Positions 11,381-22,435 of a stretch of 64,000 bases of DNA are shown in pieces. The position numbers and the translations under genes were made by a program. This DNA is from Holothuria scabra. Its lineage: Eukaryota > Echinodermata > Holothuroidea > Aspidochirotida > Holothuriidae. Under the pieces are notes generated by a model. It did no database searches and was not told the origin of the DNA. It saw only the letters and a list, made by a program, of their open reading frames with translations. Numbering within the stretch: position 1 is the stretch's first letter; every line of letters begins with the position of its first letter. The DNA lies in assembly GCA_037179385.1 (NCBI GenBank), contig CM074185.1, positions 8,303,371-8,367,370 on the forward strand, given 5' to 3'.

Positions 11381-11868
11381 ATTATACTGCATCTACATAC
11401 CAAATATGGTACTTAAAGGCATCTTGTTGACGAAACGATTAATTCCTTGTGTAAACTCACTTGTTAAATAAGGTCTTCGCAGTTTTACTTCTGTGACCTC
11501 AAATAACCTTTGACCTTCACAAAAATGTTAAATTGAATGCAAGCTTTGCACTCTGTTTCTGTCTTCGAATTGCACTACTTAAATTAAAACTACGATCGTT
11601 CGGGGTCCGCGGAGAGAAGTCTAAAGTGAGTGCGCCCAATATCCAAGCAGTCCGATAGGCTAAGATTAAGACCATAAAAACCCAAGTTCCCCATTTAAAG
11701 CGCCCTGCAAATTGCCCAAGGCAATCAAGAGCGGAAGCTACAGCCCCCTAAGCCCACCCCCCGTCTCCGCGTTCTCTGTTGTCAGAAGGAAGAAGATTTT
11801 AATGAATTAGGTGGTACTACATAAATTTAAATTTTGAAATTGCTAAAAAAAGCCTAAAGGGTCGACAA

Positions 11869-12639
11869 CTAGTTCGATGTGGGAGGGTCTACTTTCACTC
11901 GTAGGCATATCTTATTACTCCTCAAAAACCCTTCCGTGGGATTCTCGATCACTTTGTGAGCCACAAACATAGGGCAACCAGACGCAATATTCATCTCTTT
12001 GACAGGTTTATGAAAAGATGAGCTAGTAGGGTCGGGTCTGAAGGCATCACTCAAGTGATCCTTCCCTGCCTGATTAAGAAGGGTAAAGGTCACGCGTCGC
12101 TGGAACGGCCATGACAAGTAATTGTCATAACGCCCTTTCTTCAGAGCAAAGAAAATGGACAAGTGGGAGCCCTTTCCTACACCATCCCCATTGACATAAA
12201 TGCGTGCGCACATTCTGTAACCATGGCGATCGGTATAGAAATCGTCGGAGTAAAATGAAGGGTTACCAGTTATGGCTTCGGCTTTCCTTTGGCTGTAGTT
12301 TGCTATCTCGACAAACAACACACTGTTGTACGAAATTCTCTCGAGTTGTTCCACCTTCATTTGCATGTGAGCAGCAGTCGTATCTAATACAGATATGCGC
12401 CCTTGTAATTGATGAAGGGTGATTTCTTTAGTTCGTAACAATTCCATGGAATGAGCGAGATGAGAAGTCAAAGTTTTGTTCTCTTCCTCTAATTTCTGGT
12501 ACATATCACGCAATCTCACAAGGGCCTCCTGATAAATCTTTGACCTCTCGTGTTCTGACGCCAAAGCCCGACTGTTCCGCTCTACGATTGATAAAAGGTT
12601 TTTAAGGCTATCCAATCCCGAACTTGATTGTTGTAATCT
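11869..12639 (-). CDS. TRAF-family last exon: coiled coil plus MATH domain, left copy
   Basis: TRAF proteins are cytoplasmic adaptors that trimerise through a TRAF-N coiled coil and bind receptor tails through a C-terminal TRAF-C (MATH) domain in TNF-receptor, Toll and NF-kappaB signalling. The exon encodes about 256 residues. Residues 1-100 are heptad-rich (for example YQKLEEENKTL). From about residue 102 comes a MATH domain with the hallmark strings GYRMCARIY, NGDGVGKGSHLSIFF, WPFQRRVTF, PDPTSSSF and MNIASGCP, ending in a stop 20-30 residues later as in TRAF2/3/5. I place the start at a splice acceptor (pyrimidine tract ending CTTTCAG at 12640), because the upstream open frame shows no TRAF similarity and contains a one-base arm difference near 12910. 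The RING and zinc-finger exons are not in the window. The protein is identical to the right-arm copy. Which TRAF it is, and whether it is still expressed, is unknown. Confidence 0.85.
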   Translation of the reverse strand, partial: RLQQSSSGLDSLKNLLSIVERNSRALASEHERSKIYQEALVRLRDMYQKLEEENKTLTSHLAHSMELLRTKEITLHQLQGRISVLDTTAAHMQMKVEQLERISYNSVLFVEIANYSQRKAEAITGNPSFYSDDFYTDRHGYRMCARIYVNGDGVGKGSHLSIFFALKKGRYDNYLSWPFQRRVTFTLLNQAGKDHLSDAFRPDPTSSSFHKPVKEMNIASGCPMFVAHKVIENPTEGFLRSNKICLRVKVDPPTSN

Positions 12640-12889
12640 CTGAAAGAACAATGAGACGAAACTGGAATCTCCAAGCAAATGAAGACTTTTAAGTCCCTTG
12701 ACAGCAAGAACGTTTTGCACATTCAAAGAAATGTTTGTAAAAATACGTAGCCCAGCAGCCGATTGCGGCGGCCATTTTGAAGAATGAACACGAATAGGGT
12801 CACTTGAGACCACAGATATTGTGCAAAAAGCCATATTTGTGTAACCAGTGGCCAGAGTACCACAATGCGCACAGATACGGTAACAAATA

Positions 12890-13371
12890 AGAAAGGTTAC
12901 TTTGCAACCCCCGAACAAAAGGGCAAGTCATTAACAGCCGACTACTTCCCACTTTAAGGGGAAATATCTGCTTATACATAGGGCGGAAAAATAACAATAA
13001 AATACATAAGAAAAAGAATTCGCCTAACATCTAATCACATAAACAACGTTGTTTCAATGGCCAGCCATCCGTTCGTGTTAACAGCTAGGTGTCCGTAAAT
13101 TTGACGATTTTGAAGTAATTGTATCTAGTTTGTAAATCTAGGAGGGCGCTGTTGTCCGTTTACGTATTCCTATAGAAAGAGTGTGTGGAAACGTTGAGGA
13201 GAAAGTAATATTCGCCCCCAATTTTTTCCCCTAAGGTCGACTTTTTTACAACAACTTTCCCCCGAATTAGGCAAATATACATATAATAAAATAAATATAT
13301 ATATATATATATATATATTCAAAAGGTTGCAATAGGTTTTTACAACATAGCTTTACAGAACTGTTTCGTAA
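12890..13371 (+). repeat. Upstream copy of a diverged direct repeat, with (TA)n tract
   Basis: This segment shares order and motifs with 19689-20080: TTTCAATGGCC, then GTGT.CGTAA, GAAGTAATTG, and GTGTGGAAA...TTCGCCC. The two copies lie on either side of the Penelope complex in the same orientation. A (TA)n microsatellite lies at about 13292-13318 and differs in length from the right arm. Nature unknown; it lies in the presumed TRAF intron. Confidence 0.45.
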
Positions 13372-13839
13372 GGGCCAATAATGTAGGTCCTCACTCCTCA
13401 GAAGCCTGAAGTAGAATGATGTCAATAACGTTGAATACGTATGTGTTCGCTGCTTTTTGAACGTGTCCGTTTTAAAGCACGTGTTCGTTCCGTGTTCGTT
13501 GTGAACAGGCAAGAACGGTGCGCAGCGAGCCAAGATACATTACCTATTAGAATAATTACACAGCAGATGTTTGTTCCTGTGTCTACAAGAGCTTATCAGT
13601 TCGTTTCTTTTATTTAGAGTTGCTAAGGAAGGTTTGAGTATAATTGAAGAACTTTTCTTCCAGACAGAGATTACAAGTCTTAGATGATGTGGAGTATGCT
13701 CGAGCTTTTTTAATGAGCTTCCATTTTACGGAGTGTTCTATATTTGAATCCTTTAGTTTCCAGATGTATTTACTGAGTACAGTTGCGTTTCTTTTATCTT
13801 TGTGTTTGAAGCTAGACTTGTGGGAGGTGTATCTTGTTT
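13372..13839 (-). mobile_element. Penelope-like 3' fragment, antisense, part 1
   Basis: This is the reverse complement of the 3' end of the Penelope-like element at 17473-19688 (its about 19220-19688). It covers the C-terminal part of the endonuclease domain and the 3' tail. It stops exactly at the TCTTGTTT target duplication of the hAT insertion and resumes at 17320. Together the two parts form a 5'-truncated inverted copy placed head-to-head with the longer copy. Confidence 0.85.
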
Positions 13840-15077
13840 CAGGGCTGTAGGACTCGAGTCCGGACTCGAGGTCGAGTCCGGACTTAAGTCTACTTTTTTT
13901 GGACTCGGACTTGGACTTGGACTCGGGGTCTCTGGACTTGGACTTGGACTCGGACTCGGGCCCTCTGGACTTGGACTTTGGCTTGGACTTGAAGTCGAGT
14001 CCTTCAAGTCCGGCAGCCTTTTTCTCTGATTCTTTCTTTTTAATTTCATGATGGATCCACCAAAAACCCCAGCACTCTCAACATATACTTGGGCTTTATT
14101 TTCCTTAATATAGGATACAGGACTATATTGACCTGCATATCTTTATGTTACTTGATCATTTTCAAGAGTCACATGTCAGTTGTTGACATGATTCGAATGA
14201 AGTTTGTCTCTTGCATAATATTATGTAAACAGTGTTTAACATAAAACAGCTGCAACATGGTACTCTTCTTTCAGTGCCATCCTCTGGGGAAGAGCCCTAA
14301 AATTTTCCTTGCCCCTCAAAATTAGACAAATGCAATAAAAATGCTAGGGAATGTATATGTGACTCCTAAAAATAGTTAATTAGCAACAATGAACATGGTC
14401 TGGCTGTGCCGTGCCCCTTGCAGCATTGTCAGTAAATCTTCTGAAATCCTTTTCTTTGTTGTTATGGATTCCAAAGATGGGCCTGTATACTTCTTGCATC
14501 CTGTTTCTTTTTTCTTCATACAAATTTTACAAAAAAGTCTGCATGGGTTTCACTGCTGCTCATCTAACCAGAAACTGCTACTTCTACAAAGGGAATTATT
14601 GCCTTTGTTAATTATTTTGGAATACTGTAAGATAGGCCTGTAAATAACCTACCAATTGGCTTCTGCTGAATCTTCATATGAAGTTTGCAATACTAACGTT
14701 ATGTAAGTCAGGTAAATACACAACAATAAAGCTTAAATTTTAAAACATATAAGGCAAGAGCAGTCACCCCAACTTGAAGTAGTGTATACTGTCCTGTTTC
14801 ATGAGATGACTCGTTGGAGTTATATGTGACAATATTTTTGTACTCAAATGTGAAGAGTATACTGCTTAGTTTACCTTGAGTATGCAATATGGAGCAGGTC
14901 CTAAAATGTTATAAAAGATGCTCTGAAGAGAAATAAGGGGATTATTGTGACATTTTAGCTGTTGCTTCAAAAAAAATATTTGCGGCAACTGCTCTTGCCC
15001 TTTATTTCTGGAACATTGTTTACCATAACAGTTTGATGAGGGTTTATAACCATGGGGTGATGCATTATGTGGAGTCA

Positions 15078-15235
15078 TTGGTGGCAGAGTGGTCAGGTGG
15101 TCTAGTTGTTCCAAAGCTGCTCTGTATCAATACTGTGTTGCACATGCGTGTGCATATTTACATGGAGTCCTCCTGTTCAATGTATGTGGGTTTTTCTACG
15201 GTAGTCCGGCTATCCGCCTCTTACTTGTAAATGAA
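15078..15235 (+). mobile_element. Possible tRNA-derived SINE inside the hAT
   Basis: TGGCAGAGTGG at 15082-15092 matches a Pol III A box. The downstream TGTGGGTTTTTCTACGGTAG and CCGGCT at about 15185-15211 resembles a tail motif seen in several invertebrate SINEs. No clear B box or poly-A tail was found. The counterpart is 48222-48380 on the other strand. Confidence 0.35.
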
Positions 15236-16454
15236 CAGGCTTGCTACTAAAATAAGTTGCCCAGCTACACAAAGTTAGTTGCGCACTGGACTGAAGCACC
15301 TTTGGGTGGACCATTTTACTAGGCAACGTTCGGCTTTTGCATCATGTGGGGATCAACAAGGAGATTTTTTAGCTAAAGGCCTATGCCTACAGTTCTACGT
15401 GATTGTCAATGTCACAAAATAAACCATCAAACTTCAAAAGCATTCTTCACATACATCTCACCCATTTCAAACAAATGTTAGACCTGCATGATCTGAATAA
15501 GTAATGATAACCTTCCTAGGCATTTTGCATCAAACAGTTACAATGCTACTTAGATGCAGGTCACAGTATAGAAGGCACAACCAAAAAAATTAAATTACTG
15601 TGGTAGGTATGGCAATTACAGTTATGCCCCAGAGAGTTTGTACAGGTGGCACTAGTTCTGCGAGAAAATTGTGTGAGATCTATTGACAAGGCTGCCTAAC
15701 AATATACACTGTATTTTTAACATACCTTATAATTGACCTGGAAGTTATGAATATTCAACTATAGCCAAGTTGCCTTTGTGGCTTTGTTCATTGTCTGTTT
15801 AAAAATTTGGTTAAGTTCTAATGACACCATCATACCTTCTAGAGCCACTAACACTATTGAACCGGCTGCCAAACCAACGCAGTTGTAGCCTACTATGTTA
15901 TTGCAGTATCTAAATTACTACGTCATTACGTACGTAGGCCTATTCGAATTCCTGCCTAGCCTGTTGACAAGTTGTATGGTTTTCATCATCATACCTCCTC
16001 CACCTTGCTGGAACAATTGATCCACCTCATGCTTCCCATGGACTAGAAACGGCACAGACACAGCAAGGTAAAAATTCTATAATGTAGCAAGTAACAGTTA
16101 ATATGGTGGCCGGTAAAGTCACCTAAATAACTTGTCAGGCCATCTGCGAGTCGGATCATTTACATGCATGTTTGTCAATACTGTAATGCTTTGAACAGTA
16201 TAATGTACAGTACATTATTGATGTTGTTTTGTTGTTGGCCCTAACAAGTAACATATGTGCAACTTTCATTAGCCTCTGTATTTATATGTGTGCTTTACTA
16301 CTGTATGATATTCATGAAGACAAATGGGCAATATGGCAGCTGGTTTTGCATGCATATGTGGCATTGTCCAGAGATAGCTTTGTGGGCTTTATGCTAGCAG
16401 AGCAGCTACTAAGGGATTGCCCCTACAACCAGACGTCTGCAGGATAGCTTTAGA

Positions 16455-16515
16455 CAGGCTCGACTTGAACCAATAGGTTGGAAAGTGGGCCGTAAAACTC
16501 TGTCTGACTAACAAA
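16455..16515 (-). repeat. Dispersed tRNA-like repeat copy
   Basis: The plus strand reads CTCGACTTGAACCAATAGG followed by GGGCCGTAAAACTCTGTC. On the minus strand it contains GGTTCAAGTCGAG, a good B-box match. The right-arm equivalent is about 46942-47002. Confidence 0.5.
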
Positions 16516-17319
16516 TTAACTATAGATAGGCCATATAGTTAAAGCCTCCGTTATTTAAAAATATTTGATGTGCCCTCCCAAAACTGGTTTCAGGTTGCTT
16601 CAGAACTGAGTGCATTCCCACTTTTGGGAATCCTTCATGCAGTTCCTGCATAATCACCAATAGCCTTTATGTTGTACCATATTCTCAAACAGCTTGTCCT
16701 TTGGGTTACAAATTTAAAACCAGACTGTATTTTAACAGTGTTTCTCTATAGCCAGCCTGTAGTTCCAGGACAACTTAAAAAATCCATTACCCCAACAAAA
16801 AGGCTTTGGTGGCCACCTACAAAATTCCTGAGTATATTTGAGCATTCCCATCAGGACCCCATGCACTGCTGTAAATATCCCCAGGCTGGGGCATTTCTCC
16901 CAGACAATTGGCTGATTTTAAGTGAAAAATATGAGCTCCTGTTTACTTAGCAAGATAAGTGGACTCAGCTGAATGGGCTCCTCTTCGATCTCAGGTCCAG
17001 TTGCAGCCCATTCCGGCCCAGTTCCAATTTCAGGACCATTCCAGGCCAATTCCAAGTACAGGAAAAATCAGATTATATCAGGAATTGAGTCCAAGTTTGT
17101 CCCTGTTCATACAGCTATACCCCTAGAGGCCTATAGATCTTTACCAGATAATAATATTGTTGTTTTACTACTTTTGGACTTGGACTCGGAATTGGACTCG
17201 AGAGCACTGGACTCGGACTTGGACTTGGACTCGAGCCCCTTGGACTTGGACTCGGACTTGAGCTTTTGGACTTGGACTCGGACTTGGACTCGAGCTTGTT
17301 GGACTCGACTACAGCCGTG

Positions 17320-17472
17320 TCTTGTTTTGAATGTGGTCTCTGTAAGACCAATGTATGTTTCTTCGTTGTGGTTGTCGTGGCGTGTTACAGTTGCTTGGTA
17401 CACAATGTTGTTCGTGAGGCAGTTGCCTTCCAATGGGCACTCGCTTTGCTTTCTGCAATTGCAGTTGTTAAT
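17320..17472 (-). mobile_element. Penelope-like fragment, antisense, part 2
   Basis: This continues the antisense endonuclease sequence interrupted at 13839 and matches 19080-19225 in reverse complement. It ends at about 17472, where sense-oriented Penelope sequence begins. The missing upstream part shows that the inverted copy is 5'-truncated. Confidence 0.85.
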
Positions 17473-19688
17473 GGAGAACTTATTTCTTTCTCAACCCCTA
17501 CCCGGTGTAAACAAAAAGGAACATTACAGCTTCCGATCGACAAAGGCCCCGCCCCAGACACCCGAACTAAAAGAGTTCGAGGACGGCATGATGAGCCTTG
17601 TACAGAATATTACGTTTAACAACAACCGCAAGCCCTTTCAAGCACACTTGAAAACCGACGCGACCAAAATCAAAGCGGACAGTAAAGTATACGTTGCGAC
17701 TGACAAAACCAACAACTTCTACAAATTAGAACCTGAACAGTATAACAAGCTGGTACAACAAAACGTAAACAAACATACAAAAAAGCACCGCCCAACACAC
17801 GCAATCAAATCACTGCATCTGACAAAATTATAGCTTCAAAACTTGAAATTAGTGACAGAGTCGACATCACAAGCGAAAAACAAGCATTCATTACACTAAA
17901 AGACCACAAACCGAACTTCAACAACAAACCCCTTTGCAGACTAATCAACCCATCAAAATCAGAACGAGGGAAGATTAGCAAACAAATACTAGAACGGATA
18001 AATTCAGAAATCAAACAATCTACAGGTTACAACCAATGGAAGAATACAACTGAAGTCATAGACTGGTTTAGTGAAATACACGACAAACACCAACAATCGT
18101 TTATTGCTTTTGACATTTGTGAGTTTTACCCCTCAATTACTGCCGACCTCCTCAACGAGGCTTTAGACTTTGCATCAAACTACACAGACATACCAGCATT
18201 CGAAATACATATTCTCTTCCACACAAAGAAAACTATGCTGTTCAACGTTGAAACACCATGGTGCAAGCGTACCGAATCTTTATTCGATGTCACCATGGGT
18301 AGTTTCGACGGTGCTGAAACTTGTGAATTAATAGGATTGTACCTCCTATCACAACTTCAGCACATTAACATGAATGTCGGCCTTTACAGAGACGACGGTT
18401 TGGCTGTTTGCAAAGCAACACCAAGGCAAATAGAAAAAAATAAAGAAAGAAATATGCAAGATATTCTCAAATAACAAGATAAAAATAGAAATCGAAGCAA
18501 ACAAAAAAATAGTGAACTTTTTAGACCTTACCCTTGATCTTAGCACAAGCACATACAAACCATACATAGAACCCAACAACACTCCTCTCTATGTGCACAA
18601 ACAGAGCAACCACCCCCCCCCCCCCCCCCCCCCCCACACACACACACTTATCATAAAGAACATTCCAGAAAGCATCAACAGGAGACTATCCAACATTTCT
18701 TCCGACGAAAACACATTCAATACATCATCGCCCGTATACCAAGAAGCATTACAAAGAAGTGGCTATGGGTACAACCTTAAGTACGAGATCCAACCCCCTA
18801 GCACCAGTCATTCCAAGGGAGCCCCGAAACGAAGACGAAATAGGAACATTACCTGGTTCAATCCCCCGTTTAGTGACAGTGTCACCACCAACATTGGCAA
18901 GAAATTCTTTAACCTCTTGGACAGCTGCTTCCCACCTGGGCACAAACTACACACTCTACTCAACAGAAACACGGTGAAACTGAGTTACAGCTGCATGGCA
19001 AACATAGACCAAATTATATCAGCGCACAACAAATACATACTGGCAAAACAGGAAGCACAACCAGCAACGCGAAGCAACTGCAATTGCAGAAAGCAAAGCG
19101 AGTGCCCATTGGAAGGCAACTGCCTCACGAACAACATTGTGTACCAAGCAACTGTAACACGCCACGACAACCACAACGAAGAAACATACATTGGTCTAAC
19201 AGAGAACACATTCAAAACAAGATACACCGCCCACAAGTCTAGCTTCAAACACAAAGATAAAAGAAACGCAGCTGCACTCAGTGAATACATCTGGAAACTA
19301 AAGGATTCAAATATAGAACACTCCGTAAAATGGAAACTCATGAAAAAAGCTCGAGCATACTCCACATCATCTAAGACTTGTAATCTCTGTCTGGAAGAAA
19401 AGTTCTTCATTATACTCAAACCTTCCTTAGCAACTCTAAATAAAAGAAACGAACTGATAAGCTCTTGTAGACACAGGAACAAACATCTGCTGTGTAATTA
19501 TTCTAATAGGTAATGTATCTTGGCTCGCTGCACACCGTTCTTGCCTGTTCACAACGAACACGGAACGAACACGTGCTTTAAAACGGACACGTTCAAAAAG
19601 CATCGAACACATACGTATTCAACGTTATTGACATCATTCTACTTCAGGCTTCAGGCTTCTGAGGAGTGAGGACCTACATTATTGGCCC
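17473..19688 (+). mobile_element. Penelope-like retroelement, long copy, left arm
   Basis: It contains a reverse transcriptase region followed by a C-terminal GIY-YIG-type endonuclease, the canonical order of endonuclease-bearing Penelope-like elements. The 3' boundary (ACATTATTGGCCC at 19688) is defined by the same terminus in the inverted truncated copy at 13372. Partial copies abutting in inverted or tandem orientation are typical of this class. The 3' tail carries a small duplication of CTTCAGG (about 19645-19660) that is absent from the truncated copy. Confidence 0.9.
17589..19513 (+). pseudogene. Penelope RT/GIY-YIG polyprotein, frameshifted, left copy
   Basis: The product would copy element RNA at a nicked target and cut DNA with its endonuclease. 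RT motifs visible are KDHKPNF, FIAFDICEFYPS (motif A), MGSFDGAETCE and GLYRDDGL (the catalytic motif, YRDD rather than the usual YVDD or YADD). After a linker with a Cys cluster (CNCRKQSECPLEGNC) comes the GIY-YIG-like region ETYIGLTENTFKTRYTAH, then RNELISSCRH, ending at a stop at 19513. The frame is broken twice. A base is missing in an A-rich stretch near 17775 relative to the right arm. A second shift lies near 18430-18464, after which one frame runs through the poly-C/(CA)n linker at 18611-18650 to the end. It is a dead copy. Confidence in the family is high; the Penelope subfamily was not resolved. Confidence 0.85.
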
Positions 19689-20080
19689 AATTTCCCCCTA
19701 AGGTGGGAATTAGCGTTATATATATATATACGCTGGATCGACCTGTTAGGCGAAATCGGTATACCGCCAGCACAACCGGAGAAAAATAAACCAATTAAAT
19801 ACATAAGATTATATTTCCCCTATTGGTTCTGAGATATACATGCACGTTTTTTTCAATGGCCCGTACGTAGTTCCTAAGTGATAACGGATAGGTGTGCGTA
19901 AGTTAGTCAACATCGAAGTAATTGCATAGATATTATGTGGTAAATCGGACTTGCGTATAGAGTTACGCGTATCCATGTGAAACAGTGTGGAAAAGGTTAA
20001 GGCGAAACGGTTTTTCGCCCAAGGTTCGAGTTCACCCAACAGTCGCATTTTTCATACTATATTTCGCCTAAGTCCCAAAT
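19689..20080 (+). repeat. Downstream copy of the diverged direct repeat
   Basis: This partner of 12890-13371 shares an ordered set of motifs (TTTCAATGGCC, GATAGGTGTGCGTAA, GAAGTAATTGCAT, GTGTGGAAA, TTCGCCC). Only a (TA)n tract near 19715-19730 and AT-rich sequence are otherwise notable. It is non-coding. Confidence 0.45.
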
Positions 20081-21849
20081 CCCAAAATCCAAATATTCTT
20101 TTAATCGCTGATGGAGATTAAATGGAGATTACCGATTATAAAATATTTCTCGCACAAGCATAAGTTACATCGTTTAGTTGAGACATTATAGACACTAGCC
20201 ATTTTCAAAAATTTCCAAGTGATAGTATACAGGAAACGGTTTCGTTAAAATGTCATTCATACATGCTTAGCATTTAACTTCCCTAAATTCCCGGTCTGAA
20301 TTGGTTCCCACCTGCAGGCATTCTAAGAAATTCTTATACACTGAGCTTCACAAAAACAAAAGCATTGTCCTTCTCAACATGATAGATGTATGTATGATAT
20401 TTGAAAAGTGCCTGTCATTCCTATCGCAATATTTAACAAAAATAAAAAAGGTCTGTGTTCCTTATCTTGATATGAGGTGTAACATTTTCGAGGTTAACCT
20501 TGATCAAAAACAGTACACTGTAAAAAATTACTGTAATTTCACATACAATTTCTTGTAATTTTTCTACAGAAAGTATCTGTAATTATTTTACAGTCGTTTG
20601 TACTGAAAACACATAACCACATAAACTTTCTGAAAATCTACCAGAAAAAGTATGTTAAATTAAATCAACAAAATAGTCCGTATGGTGGAATTATAAGCAA
20701 TTCCGTATATTTACAAACCTTTATCCAGTGAAGTAGCTACTGGGGGCATGGGGCAAGTTGCCCCCCCCCCCTCCTAGAAAATAATTTGGGGAAATTTTCA
20801 AGAAATTGGGAAAATTTGAAAAAACATGGTATGCTCTTTTCCCAGTTCTCAAAATTTTTGTCAGAATAAAAAATTGTGAGACATTTCTCATACATATTTC
20901 TTTGTTTCTGCAACAAATAAACCCAGATCTAGTGTCGTATGAACCGACCTGACTCGCGTTCCACAGGAATGTCCTCTCCGCACCGCACAGCAGATTTAAT
21001 GTTCTCTTGTATATGCGCGGGTGTTATGATCAGTGCATTCCAGTCATAGGAAGCTGTTTTACCCTACACAACCATGGGTGGGACTGAAACAATCCTTGGC
21101 TTATGATAAAGAGAACATCAGTCTAGAAATTAGAATAAACGGGTTTCATGGACATTCTTAGATTTTGTTACTTAACCTTATATGCTTGCAGGCTAGTTCG
21201 GGAAAATAGTTTTCTGCTCACTTGAGGTGCAACAATAAACGTGTCCATGAATACCATGTCCTAGGCTAGAACTTACTTGGTGAAAGTAGATTTCTATACT
21301 TAACAGACTGCTGTTCTAACAGGATATCCTGTGTGATCGAGCCACTATTTGGCCTCCTTTCAGTGGCGTGCGAAGGGGGGGGGGGCATTGGAATATCTCC
21401 CTCCCCTCACGGATGCCATTATTTGTTCTTAAAAATACGTAGCCATACTTCTTTAGTAACACAGATTTTACTTCAAAAGATAGTATATGGCACCAGACTG
21501 CATGCAAGGACACCCAGTTTTTCAAAAACTTTCAACTGGGGGGGGGGGGTTGTCTCTGCAATGCCCCTCAGAAATGCCAATTTTTTTAATACCCACGAAA
21601 AGGCAAATTCTGTCAAATTCCAGTTTTAACTTAAATAGGAAGTCTCTGTATCCCTCTGGTGGCACCGATTGCCCACCCCATAGACTCCTTCCCGGCCGGC
21701 ATAGAGGTACAAGAAGGGGACAGGGGAGCGAAGGGTGCGGTGAGAAATAGTTTGCCATTTATCACGCAAGAGATGTAAGGGGTAATATCATTAACAGATG
21801 GGAGTCACAGACAACTTCATGAATTCAGCGGGTCTTCAATTTAACCAAG

Positions 21850-21925
21850 TTAGTTGGATAGAGTTTTATGGCCCATTTTCCAACCTAGCTGACCACGGCC
21901 TTTTTTCCAGTTTCCAGTTTCCATT
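21850..21925 (+). repeat. Dispersed tRNA-like repeat copy
   Basis: The plus strand reads TTAGTTGGATAGAG (A-box-like) followed by GGCCCATTTTCCAACC and CTGACCACGGCC. The B-box part is degraded here. The right-arm equivalent is about 41550-41625. Confidence 0.45.
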
Positions 21926-22344
21926 TTAGCCAAGAGTCAGAAGGGAGAAGCATTTGCATATTTTCAATTCGTTGTACAGTTTCCCCGAAACGAATCAAGA
22001 CCTTTTCATAAAGGCCTAATAGTGGTAGTACAATTTATGTGGTAATTTTCTGATCACATAGCATGTTCATGATTTTTTTTTTTTTTTTTGTTGCCAACCA
22101 ATGGTGGCGCTTCGCTCAGTCTTTTGGGCAAAATTACATTTTGGGGGTCAAAGTATCTCTTAACTCTCTGATCACTTTGCAGTTTGCGAACATATTTAGA
22201 ATTGAGCATTTTATTGCAAACGACAAAAGAAGATGTAGCGACCCGTTAGATTGGGAAAATGTTATTTCCGGCCATCTGAGGGGTATAATTTTTCGAAATT
22301 TGCTGTACGCTCAGCGCCATCCAGTGGTGGCGCTCCGCTTAGAT

Positions 22345-22435
22345 AGTTAGAGCTTTACGACCCAGTTTCCAGTCTATTGGTTCAAGTCGAGCCGACCACG
22401 GCCTTTTTCCAGTTGTGCCGCTTACTGGCTTGTTT
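22345..22435 (+). repeat. Dispersed tRNA-like repeat copy
   Basis: It contains GGTTCAAGTCGAGCC (B-box-like) after CCCAGTTTCCAGTCTATT, then GACCACGGCCTTTTTCCAG. It begins next to the deletion breakpoint seen in the right arm and is absent there. Confidence 0.45.

Larger units (their letters stand above)
10450..11560 (+). repeat. Degenerate copies of the 145-bp repeat family
   Basis: Diverged units with TGACCTTTGA half-sites and the phrase TCCAAGTTTCCTACCT match the array at 26.6-28.8 kb. Recognisable units lie near 10460-10680 and 11390-11560. The block is split by the 18-bp minisatellite. The right-arm counterpart is about 51890-53000. Confidence 0.6.
13840..17319 (+). mobile_element. 3.48-kb hAT element with subterminal repeats, left copy
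   Basis: Ends are CAGGGCTGTAG and CTACAGCCGTG, flanked by the 8-bp duplication TCTTGTTT (13832-13839 and 17320-17327), as expected for hAT. Just inside both ends (about 13851-14000 and 17170-17305) are clusters of a 6/12-bp GGACTTGGACTC repeat in inverted relation. hAT transposases commonly bind such subterminal repeats. The element sits inside an antisense Penelope endonuclease sequence. No transposase could be recognised in any frame, so it is probably non-autonomous. One end is CACGG here but CAGGG in the right arm, a point difference at a terminal base position. Confidence 0.9.

Noticed and set aside
15078..15235. Functional tRNA gene in the hAT interior
   Set aside because: An A-box match alone; no B box, no cloverleaf, no terminator. 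Listed only as a possible SINE.
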